Shown here: positions 6,584 through 12,503 of the stretch, piece after piece
Position numbering within the stretch: the first letter of the stretch is position 1
How the letters are laid out: each line of letters begins with the position of its first letter
Assembly: GCA_018700655.1 (NCBI GenBank)
Contig: JABIUG010000342.1
Coordinates: forward strand, 1 to 12,503
Direction: 5' to 3'
Length of the DNA stretch: 12,503 nucleotides
From: Rhodospirillaceae bacterium
GTDB taxonomy: Bacteria; Pseudomonadota; Alphaproteobacteria; SP197
Made by a program: the position numbers and the translations under genes
The notes under the pieces: model-generated
The model's database searches: none
What the model saw: the letters and a program-made list of their open reading frames with translations, nothing else
Told to the model about the DNA's origin: nothing

Positions 6584-7189
6584 ATGCCGCTGGACGCAAC
6601 ACTGGGTAACGTTATCGAATTCGAGCGCACAACGGCGACAGCCTCGCTCTCCATGCTGGATGATGATCGTTTGATGGTCATGATCGGCAGTGAAGACCGG
6701 GATGCTTTCGGGGTGCTGGCGGCTCGGCATCTCGACCGCTGTATCGCCATTGCCTACCGTACCCTGGGTGATCGCCAAGACGCGGAAGATATCTCCCACG
6801 ACGCCATGTTGCGGGTGTGGCGCCATGCACCCAAATGGAAAACCGGCGGCGCGCAGTTCACAACCTGGCTCTATCGGGTTGTAGTTAACCTCTGTATCGA
6901 CCGCACCCGACGTGTAAAACCGACTGCCGGCGAAGTGCCAGAAGACCTGTCTGACGGCAAACCGGATGCCGCAGATACGCTGGAGAGCAACCAGACGGCC
7001 GATCAGGTCCGCGAAGCCGTCATGGCCCTGCCCGACCGGCAAAAAGAAGCCTTGGTGTTGTGCTTTTTCGAGGGAGTGAGCAACGCCGAGGCCGCCGAGA
7101 TCCTTGAGGTCTCGGTTGGGGCATTGGAACAACTGCTTGTGCGAGCGCGTCGAAGCCTTCGGGTAACGCTCGCCGGCTTGATGGATTGA
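6584..7189 (+). CDS. ECF-type RNA polymerase sigma factor
   Basis: This 201-residue sigma-70-family factor has only regions 2 and 4, as in the extracytoplasmic-function group. Region 2 spans about 41-110, with DRQDAEDISHDAMLRVWRHA as region 2.2 (core-polymerase contact) and TTWLYRVVVNLCIDRTRR as regions 2.3-2.4 (-10 recognition). An acidic linker (114-140) leads into region 4 (about 143-195), where ALPDRQKEALVLCFFEGVSN and the helix-turn-helix AEILEVSVGALEQLLVRARR read the -35 element. No extra C-terminal domain is present. ATG 6584 follows a purine-rich stretch (AGGGGAAAAAGGT), but region 2 only begins near residue 25, so ATG 6653 is a possible shorter start. It is first in a three-gene operon whose next two products are membrane-anchored, the usual set-up for release of an ECF factor by an envelope signal. 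Confidence 0.93.
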   Translation: MPLDATLGNVIEFERTTATASLSMLDDDRLMVMIGSEDRDAFGVLAARHLDRCIAIAYRTLGDRQDAEDISHDAMLRVWRHAPKWKTGGAQFTTWLYRVVVNLCIDRTRRVKPTAGEVPEDLSDGKPDAADTLESNQTADQVREAVMALPDRQKEALVLCFFEGVSNAEAAEILEVSVGALEQLLVRARRSLRVTLAGLMD

Positions 7190-7200
7190 GTGAGGTAATT

Positions 7201-7515
7201 ATGCCCAACGAAACAGAACAGACTGCCCAGGTTCACCGCCTGATCACCGACAACGATCTTGATCGTCTGCTCGGCACGTGGGAGGCGCCTGAAGCTTCGG
7301 CGGGTCTTCTGCATCGTATCACCGAAGATGCCGCAAAGACACCACAGCGTTCGGCCATGAGCCCGATCGTGGTGCCGATGATGCAGGCCGCTGCAGTGCT
7401 TGTGGTCGCCCTTGGCCTTGGTATCTGGGCCGGGATCGATGCTGGTTCTTCGGCCAACGTGAATACGGCAAGCAGCATCTCGGATCAGATGGCAAACGGA
7501 GACATGCCTTTATGA
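7201..7515 (+). CDS. Small single-pass membrane protein, probable anti-sigma factor
   Basis: This 104-residue protein is encoded 11 bases after the sigma factor stop. The N-terminal half (1-54) is predicted cytosolic and contains DNDLDRLLGTWEAPEASAGL, a pattern seen in short anti-sigma proteins that clamp an ECF factor. One membrane helix follows (about 55-78, MMQAAAVLVVALGLGIWAGI), then a short Ser/Asn-rich periplasmic tail. It has no zinc-binding HxxxCxxC motif, so it is not a ZAS-type anti-sigma factor. Position, size and topology match CnrY-like anti-sigma proteins, but sequence identity to CnrY is not evident by eye. ATG 7201 has TGAGG 6-10 bases upstream; a TTG at 7186 overlapping the sigma stop is less likely. 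It overlaps the next gene by ATGA, implying translational coupling. Confidence 0.75.
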   Translation: MPNETEQTAQVHRLITDNDLDRLLGTWEAPEASAGLLHRITEDAAKTPQRSAMSPIVVPMMQAAAVLVVALGLGIWAGIDAGSSANVNTASSISDQMANGDMPL

Positions 7516-7970
7516 CACAATCGGGTCGGCTGATCAGACCACTCGCGATAGCGCTGGTGATTTCACTGGCGCTAAACGTGTTTGGCGTATCCTGGTATCT
7601 GTCGCGCGAGGCGACATCGAGCTGGACCCCACAGGCCCAGGGAAGCTGGATCACACGCCTCGCCGAAGTCCTGCCAGACGAAGACCAACAGACCGTTGCC
7701 GACGTGGTTGGCGCCCACAAACCACAAATGGAAGCACTGTTCATCGATATGCGCGGTGCCACCAGTGCTATCTGGGAAGCCATGGCTGTTGATCCCATGG
7801 ATGAAGAGCAGGTCGAGGCGGCCCTAGCCGAAGTCCGCGCCAGACAGGATCTACTGCATCTGGAACTACACGAAACCCTGCTGGATCTCGGCCGCGCCCT
7901 GCCACTTGAAGCGCGCCAGAAACTGGCCGATCACACGGCACAGCGCCGGGCGCAGCAGGCCGGAAACTAG
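7512..7970 (+). CDS. Membrane-anchored periplasmic sensor, CnrX/Metal_resist type
   Basis: This 152-residue protein has an N-terminal membrane anchor (about 7-29, IRPLAIALVISLALNVFGVS) and a helical periplasmic domain. It fits the 'periplasmic heavy-metal sensor' family that includes CnrX: long amphipathic helices, an ITRLAEVLPDEDQQTVADVV opening, an arginine-containing middle helix (IDMRGATSAIW) and a closing LPLEARQKLADH. In CnrX the metal is held by paired histidines near the start of the domain plus a later His/Met pair. Here the early pair is absent, while H69/M73 and H116/H120 (HLELH) are present, so metal binding is open and the signal could be different. It is coupled to the preceding gene by a 4-base ATGA overlap. 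With the sigma factor and the small membrane protein it forms an H-Y-X set, although CnrYXH itself has the order Y-X-H. Confidence 0.75.
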   Translation: MTQSGRLIRPLAIALVISLALNVFGVSWYLSREATSSWTPQAQGSWITRLAEVLPDEDQQTVADVVGAHKPQMEALFIDMRGATSAIWEAMAVDPMDEEQVEAALAEVRARQDLLHLELHETLLDLGRALPLEARQKLADHTAQRRAQQAGN

Positions 7971-8009
7971 AGCATCTTCGCTCTTGAGATAGAGCCGTTC
8001 CCGGGGCTC
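7969..8009. terminator. Two short hairpins between convergent genes
   Basis: AGAGC/GCTCT (7969-7973 with 7980-7984) and GAGCC/GGCTC (7992-7996 with 8005-8009) form two 5-bp stems in the 61 bases separating the sensor gene from the minus-strand transporter. Neither has a T-run, so termination here is a weak inference. TAGAGCCGTT at 7990-7999 also occurs at 6428-6437. Confidence 0.3.
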
Positions 8010-8031
8010 AACCGATATCCGTGAGTCCGTT

Positions 8032-9371
8032 TCAAACGTCCCCCAACCTGCGGACCGAACGCCCGGCTCGCAGGTTCGCCTCGATATGAGCCAGGGAACG
8101 CTCGCGCGTTTCGGGGACAAAAAACCAGGAAAACACCAGTCCGGCCAGACACACGCCAGCATAGATCAAGAACGCTACACCCGTCCCGGCGAATTCGAGC
8201 AGGGACAGAAACGTCAACGCCACAAAAACGTTTAACAACCAGCTTGTCGCCGTCGCCAGGCTCATACCGCGTGCGCGAATCTGGAGCGGAAAGACTTCCG
8301 AGGCAAGGACATAGGGGAGCGGCCTCATGCTGAACGCAAAGGCCAGGACAAAGAGTGCCAGGCAGCCCAAAGTCACGAGGTCTTCACCTGCCGATACTGC
8401 GGGATGCAACAACATCGCTCCCAGAACCGCCAGGCTCAGAGACATGCTAAACAGCCCTGCGATCAGAAGCGGGCGTCGGCCCAGCCGATCAACGACAAAC
8501 ATTGCCCCGACTGTCGCCAGCATGTTGACCGCCCCCAATCCCACCGTGGCCAGAATTGCGCCGGTCTGTGCAGAAACCCCGACCGAAAGGAAAATCTGGG
8601 GCGCATAATAGAGAATGCCGTCGATGCCAGAGAGATTCTGAAACAGGAACAAACCGGCAGCCATCATCAGGACGACCCGTGTTGTCCCCCCGAAAAGCTC
8701 GCTCCAGCGTCCGTTCTCGGGAACTTCCGCAGAATCCGCTTCATCGATTTCGTCCGGATCGACTTGGAGGCGCACCATCGCCTTGCGTGCTTCTTCGTTG
8801 CGCCCTTTCATCTGCAGCCATCTGGGGCTTTCGGGCAATGGCCAAAGTGCCGCCAGAAGCACCATTCCTGGAAATGCCCCCAAGGCGAACATCCAGCGCC
8901 ACAAGGCGCTTTCGGTAAACGCCAGGTTGACCAGATAGGCGCAAAGGATTCCCAGCGTCACACCAACTGGAAGAGCGAGACCAGGGCGCCGCGGCGTGCA
9001 GCAGGGCTGGCCTCGGCGACGTAGAGCGGAGCAACCATCGAAACCGTGCCAACCGCCAGGCCCAGAACAACACGCCACAAGCTGATCTCGGTCGCACTTT
9101 GCGCAAAGGCAAGCCCGATCGGCGCCAGAACAAATACCACGCAGGCCGACAGCATGGCTCGCCGTTCGCCCCAGCGCGCGGCCAGTTTACCGCTCACCGT
9201 CGCCCCGATAAATGCGCCCACCAAAACCGAGGTAACGACGATTTCGCCTTCAAAGGTCGTCAGATCAAATTGGTCGGTCAAAATCGTAAGGGCACCGGCA
9301 ACAACAGCCACGCTGTACCCGAACAGCACGCCGGCAGTCCCCGAAACGAGACCAATTCCGATAGATTTCAT
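8032..9371 (-). pseudogene. MFS sugar porter broken by a single frameshift
   Basis: Two minus frames together encode one full-length sugar-porter-family permease of about 447 residues. The first (from ATG 9371, about 137 residues) covers the first helices, starting MKSIGIGLVSGTAGVLFGY and ending GALVSLFQLV at a TGA (8960-8958). The second continues in another frame from about 8966 with VTLGILCAYLVNLAFT and runs to 8032. It contains PESPRW, FQNLSGIDGILYYAP, DRLGRRPLL, SEVFPLQIRARG and the final VPETRERSL. The paralogue at 11232 reads through the same place as GALVATYQLAITLGI, so one base is missing here near 8960-8966. Sugar porters move monosaccharides or polyols with protons. In this copy the usual QQLSGIN sugar-contact motif is QNLSGID, suggesting a different substrate before inactivation. 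The start at 9371 has GGAAAGG upstream. A real mutation or a sequencing error are both possible. Confidence 0.85.
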
Positions 9372-9631
9372 AAGCGACCTTTCCCGTCTCGAAAACGCAT
9401 TGCACATGTCGCCGCCGACAGGGCAGACAACAGAAATGGACGCCTCCAGATTGCCGGAACGTGTCGTGCATCACATCCGATCGAGATAATGCACACTTCC
9501 TACAAATAAGATGCCCTTCGGTTTCGTTGGAGTCGAGACAACGTCGCCAGAACCGGCGATACCTATTAACAATCCTTGGCGCACAGAAAATCTGGGCGGG
9601 CCAGGTTTGGGATGCTTGGGAGTACGCAACA
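9372..9631. promoter_or_regulatory. Divergent promoter region of the two sugar-related transcripts
   Basis: These 260 bases lie between the frameshifted porter (-) and the aminotransferase gene (+). A plus frame is open from 9461, but the aminotransferase family similarity begins only after 9632, so I treat the region as noncoding. Visible: TGTCG-N4-CGACA (9407-9420), GTGCAT-N17-ATGCAC (9466-9471 with 9489-9494), and an A/T-rich ATACCTATTAACAAT at about 9560-9574 that could hold a -10 element for the plus-strand genes. No regulator gene is adjacent. Confidence 0.4.
9466..9494. promoter_or_regulatory. Inverted repeat GTGCAT / ATGCAC, candidate operator
   Basis: GTGCAT (9466-9471) and ATGCAC (9489-9494) are exact mirror images, with centres about 23 bases apart, roughly two helical turns. 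It lies midway between two divergent genes, as a shared operator would. Short repeats like this also arise by chance. Confidence 0.25.
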
Positions 9632-10945
9632 ATGGCGAACGCATCAGAACGCGCCAGCCGTTTGGCTATCGAGGGAGGAACCCCGGTCAGGAGTGAACCG
9701 CTTCCCTGGGAGCTTCCAGGCGTGCACTGGATTGGCGATGAAGAAGCCGATCTGGTGGAAAAGGTCATCCGGGCCAAGAGCCCGTTCCGTTACTATGGTC
9801 CAGACCTCCAACACATGGTCGACACACTGGAATCGGAGTGGCGCGATAAATTCGGCATGCCCTATACGTTGGGGGTCAATGCCGGTAGCCAGGCCCTGCT
9901 GATCGCGCTTGCAGCCTTCGGCGTCGGGCCCGGCGATGAAGTCGCGGTACCTGGTTACATGTGGGTGAGTTGCCTTTCAGCGATCGTGCGCATGGGCGCA
10001 ATCCCGCGACTGGTCGATATCGACGACACGTTCTGCATGGATCCGGTCGACCTTGAATCGAAGATCAACAGCCGAACCAAGGCCATTCTCTATGTCAACA
10101 TGAGCGGTGCGACGGGTCATATCGACAAGATCGCTCAAATCGCAAAGAGCCATGGTGTCTACCTGCTCGAAGATTGCGCCCAGGCAGCCGGCGCCAGTCT
10201 GAATGGTCATCCGGTCGGCACGTTCGGCGATATTGCGATCTTCAGTTTCCAGCTCAACAAAAACATGACGAGCGGTGACGGCGGCATGATGATGTGTCAC
10301 GACGAACACCTCTTCAAACGCTGCTTTGCGATTCACGACCTGGGCTATGCACGCAACAGCGAGGGTCGCCTCGATCCGTCCGAAGAAGCCTTTCAGCTAT
10401 GGGGCGTGGGTGCGCGCATGTCTGAACTGGCCGGTGCGATGGCGCTGGCCCAGTTTCGCAAGCTCGACCAGATCACAGGTGCGATGCGCACCGCCAAATG
10501 GCGTATTCGCGAACAATTGTCAGATATCGCAGGCTTGGGTTTCCGTGAGATTCCCGATCCAAAAGGCGACAGCGGGCCATTCCTGGTCACGACTTATGCC
10601 AATCAGGAACTGCGTGACCACTTCGTCGACGCACTTCGCGCCGAGGGAATTCGCGGCCCGGAAGGCAGCCTGACCTGTATCAAGATGAGCGAATGGGGCA
10701 TGCACTGGTACTTCAACAACCCCAGCCTGGTGCAGAAGCGATCCCTTTCATCGGACGGGTTCCCGTGGACCCATCCTGCCAACGCGTTCAACGCAGATAT
10801 GAACTATGAGCGCGGCCTGCTGCCCAGCTGTGACAAGCACCACGACTGTGGGGCGCTAATGGCGGTTGCGTCGAGCCTGACCGACAGGGATATCGACGAC
10901 ATCGTTACGGCCTATCGCAAGGTCGCCCGCATTGTGCTCGGCTAG
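9632..10945 (+). CDS. DegT/DnrJ/EryC1/StrS-type PLP aminotransferase
   Basis: This 437-residue cytosolic enzyme has the fold of PLP-dependent sugar aminotransferases. It transfers an amino group, usually from Glu or Gln, to a keto-sugar or keto-cyclitol. The N-terminal LAIEGGTPVR (11-20) resembles the StsC-like subgroup (glutamine:scyllo-inosose-type aminotransferases) rather than nucleotide-sugar enzymes. Other marks are NAGSQALLIAL (83-93), the GDEVAVPGYMW segment (101-111), LLEDCAQAAGA with D181 for the pyridine nitrogen, and FSFQLNKNMTSGDGGMM with K210 as the Schiff-base lysine. All catalytic residues are present. ATG 9632 is chosen because family similarity starts just after it and GGGAGT lies 8-13 bases upstream. 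It leads an operon with a GMC oxidoreductase fragment (17 bases later) and a sugar porter. In aminocyclitol and amino-sugar pathways such enzymes act after an oxidase has made the ketone. The actual substrate is unknown. Confidence 0.9.
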   Translation: MANASERASRLAIEGGTPVRSEPLPWELPGVHWIGDEEADLVEKVIRAKSPFRYYGPDLQHMVDTLESEWRDKFGMPYTLGVNAGSQALLIALAAFGVGPGDEVAVPGYMWVSCLSAIVRMGAIPRLVDIDDTFCMDPVDLESKINSRTKAILYVNMSGATGHIDKIAQIAKSHGVYLLEDCAQAAGASLNGHPVGTFGDIAIFSFQLNKNMTSGDGGMMMCHDEHLFKRCFAIHDLGYARNSEGRLDPSEEAFQLWGVGARMSELAGAMALAQFRKLDQITGAMRTAKWRIREQLSDIAGLGFREIPDPKGDSGPFLVTTYANQELRDHFVDALRAEGIRGPEGSLTCIKMSEWGMHWYFNNPSLVQKRSLSSDGFPWTHPANAFNADMNYERGLLPSCDKHHDCGALMAVASSLTDRDIDDIVTAYRKVARIVLG

Positions 10946-10962
10946 AGTTGCGGAAAAGAAAA

Positions 10963-11235
10963 ATGGCACTGCTCGAATCGATTCTTGAAAGTGATCTAGC
11001 CGATGTCGCCAACGGCGAACATCCGATTGATATGCTGGTCATCGGCAGCGATTCCGAAGGCGTGACCGACACCTATGGCAGGTTCTGGCGTTATCAGAAC
11101 CTGTGGGCGGCCGATGCAAGTTCATGGCCCAGCCAGGGCACGGTAAATTCCTACCCGCCAATCACGGCCGTCGCGCTGCGCCAGGCCGAGAATCTGGCAG
11201 AAATCATGAAAACCGATGGGGAATTCAACCAATGA
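10963..11235 (+). pseudogene. GMC oxidoreductase remnant (90 residues), internally deleted
   Basis: The C-terminal 57 residues match the end of glucose-methanol-choline flavoproteins: DTYGRFWRYQNLWAADASSW then TVNSYPPITAVALRQAENLAE. In this family the D-x-x-G-R..NLwvaDaS segment contacts FAD, and the Asn of the VN motif (N62) is one of the two catalytic residues. The front (MALLESILES..., then HPIDMLVIGSDSEGV) looks like the start of the same kind of protein, where DxxVIGSGxxGG opens the FAD-binding fold. Alternatively, IGSDSEGVTD is simply part of the C-terminal domain (MGSDPxxxVTD-like). Either way about 400-500 residues are absent, and FAD could not bind normally. The frame itself is open and has a ribosome site (GGAAAAGA). 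It overlaps the next gene by ATGA, so it may still be translated and pass ribosomes to the porter gene. A genuine short protein is possible but less likely. Confidence 0.6.
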
Positions 11236-12503
11236 TCGTTCTTGTCGCCTGTATTGCCGCCATTGCCGGGTTCCTCTTCGGATTCGACGAGGGTGTCATC
11301 GCGGGCGCCGAAGAAAGCCTTTCTGCCACGTTCCCGATGTCGCCTTCGCTCAAAGGCTTCATGACCGCCGCGGTGCCTCTTGGTGCGTTGATCGGAGCAT
11401 TTGCGGCAGGACGGCTGGCCAACATGCTGGGCCGCCGGCGTATTCTGATTGTTGCCGCCATCGCCTTTACCGTTGGCAGTATTCTGGCCGGCGCCGCAGG
11501 CAACCTGGAGCTCTTGATTCTGGCACGCATCATCCTGGGCCTTGCGATTGGTGTCGCAGGCATGGTGGCGCCGCTTTACATCTCTGAAACCGCCGACGCG
11601 AAGCGCCGCGGGGCATTGGTGGCGACCTACCAGCTTGCCATTACCCTGGGCATCGTTTCTGCCTATGCCGTGGGTTACGTTCTGGCCGAAGGTGGCCACT
11701 GGCGCTGGATGTTTGCAAGCGGCGCGGTGCCCGCTGTGGCCCTGTTGCTGGGCGCCTTGCGCCTCCCGGAAAGTCCGCGCTGGCTGGCACTGAAGGGCGA
11801 CATGGAAAAGGTGCGCGCCAGCCTGATGCGTTTACGCAGCAACGATACAGCCGCCGTCGAACAGGAAATGACCGACATGCAGGCGGTCTCTGTGGGTGAG
11901 CACAAGAGCCGTTGGCACGATCTGTTTGCGCGCTCGGTCCGCCCGGCCGTCATCGCTGCACTGGGCCTTTATGTCCTGCAACAGCTCTCGGGCATCAATG
12001 CCGTGATCTATTATGCGCCGATCATCTTTGCCGATGCCGGTGTTGATTCGAGTTCTACAGCACTCTTGGCCACGGTCGGCGTGGGCGTGATCAATGTCGC
12101 ATTCACGGTCGTTTCCATGTGGCTGATCGACCGCCTGGGCCGCCGCAGTCTTCTCATTGGCGGAACCATCGGTACGGCACTGTCTCTGGCCACGCTGGCC
12201 ATTGCGGTCGCATGGGACGGGCCTGGGTCCGACTACATCGCGATCGGGGCCCTGTTCGTTTATATCACGGCCTTTGCAATCAGCCTTGGGCCGATCCCCC
12301 ATATCATGATGTCGGAGGTTTTCCCGCTGGCCTTGCGCGGTCAGGGCATGGCCACGGCCTCGGTCATCAATTGGGGTTCGAACTTCCTCGTTGTACTGAT
12401 GTTCCCGATTGCACTCAGTGCCGTGGGCATCAGTTGGGTGATGGGGTTCTTCGGTGTCGTCTGCGCGCTGGGGCTTCTCTTCAGCCTGCGCTATGTGCCG
12501 GAG
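11232..12503 (+). CDS. MFS sugar porter, C-terminus cut by the window edge
   Basis: 424 residues are visible and the frame is open to the last base, ending RYVPE, the start of the PET motif near the end of these proteins; perhaps 20-40 residues are missing. The sequence starts MIVLVACIAAIAGFLFGFDE, the first helix of sugar porters, with the usual G-R-R loop (LGRRR, about 65-70), RRGALVATYQLAITLGI, PESPRW (179-184), QQLSGINAVIYYAP (from about 250), DRLGRR (300-305) and MSEVFPLALRGQG. QQ..N corresponds to the sugar-contacting residues of XylE-type proton symporters, so monosaccharide or polyol uptake is likely. ATG 11232 overlaps the stop of the preceding remnant as ATGA, giving translational coupling. 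It is a paralogue of the frameshifted porter at 8032-9371 and could have taken over its role, although the contact motifs differ (QN..D there). Confidence 0.92.
   Translation, partial: MIVLVACIAAIAGFLFGFDEGVIAGAEESLSATFPMSPSLKGFMTAAVPLGALIGAFAAGRLANMLGRRRILIVAAIAFTVGSILAGAAGNLELLILARIILGLAIGVAGMVAPLYISETADAKRRGALVATYQLAITLGIVSAYAVGYVLAEGGHWRWMFASGAVPAVALLLGALRLPESPRWLALKGDMEKVRASLMRLRSNDTAAVEQEMTDMQAVSVGEHKSRWHDLFARSVRPAVIAALGLYVLQQLSGINAVIYYAPIIFADAGVDSSSTALLATVGVGVINVAFTVVSMWLIDRLGRRSLLIGGTIGTALSLATLAIAVAWDGPGSDYIAIGALFVYITAFAISLGPIPHIMMSEVFPLALRGQGMATASVINWGSNFLVVLMFPIALSAVGISWVMGFFGVVCALGLLFSLRYVPE

Noticed and set aside
9461..9631. 57-residue N-terminal extension of the aminotransferase
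   Set aside because: The added residues lack family character and the internal ATG 9632 has a ribosome site and the typical N-terminus.
10943..10962. TTG start at 10948 for the GMC remnant
   Set aside because: ATG 10963 follows GGAAAAGA at suitable spacing and gives a more natural N-terminus.
11151..11699. Minus-strand frame of 182 codons opposite the second sugar porter
   Set aside because: Composition rich in Gly, His, Asn and Gln with no motif; the plus strand encodes an evident permease. Similar antisense frames occur opposite the first porter (8404-9024).
1..12503. CRISPR array, tRNA, rRNA, replication origin or phage attachment site
   Set aside because: No regularly spaced direct repeats, no tRNA-like arm pattern and no rRNA-like stretch was seen on reading; a covariance search was not possible.

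Overview
The window looks like a chromosomal stretch of a GC-rich Proteobacterium, most probably an alphaproteobacterium. This rests on codon use, a twin-arginine-like polyamine-binding protein, an ECF sigma/anti-sigma/periplasmic sensor cassette and intergenic palindromes carrying TAGAGC ends. No rRNA, tRNA or CRISPR array was seen, and the genus cannot be named.

Layout. (1) 1-141 is one end of an IS3-family element, with the terminal repeat and the first codons of orfA reading out of the window on the minus strand. (2) 142-420 holds no gene but three consecutive palindromes, one a 26-bp-paired hairpin followed by six T. (3) 421-3527 (+) encodes an ADP-forming acyl-CoA synthetase-like protein whose ATP-grasp part looks shortened, then a PotD-type substrate-binding protein with no permease or ATPase nearby. 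(4) 3758-4666 (+) is an exported TraB/GumN-family protein. (5) 4933-6318 (-) is a LuxO/NtrC-type sigma-54 response regulator, transcribed divergently from (6) a + strand operon at 6584-7970. That operon encodes an ECF sigma factor, a small single-pass membrane protein (probable anti-sigma factor) and a periplasmic sensor of the CnrX/Metal_resist type. (7) 8032-9371 (-) is a sugar-porter MFS gene broken by one frameshift. (8) Divergent from it, 9632-12503 (+) encodes a DegT-type PLP aminotransferase, a 90-residue remnant of a GMC oxidoreductase, and a second, apparently intact sugar porter cut by the window edge.

How they may work together. Region 8 has the ingredients of a 'take up a sugar or cyclitol, oxidise it, aminate it' pathway, but the oxidase is reduced to a fragment and one of the two porters is frameshifted. 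The CoA-synthetase homologue also looks as if it has lost part of its ATP-grasp domain. Together with the IS end this suggests local gene decay, although conserved short forms and sequencing error remain possible. Region 6 is a coherent envelope-stress or metal-type signalling unit. The partner of the LuxO-like regulator is not in the window.
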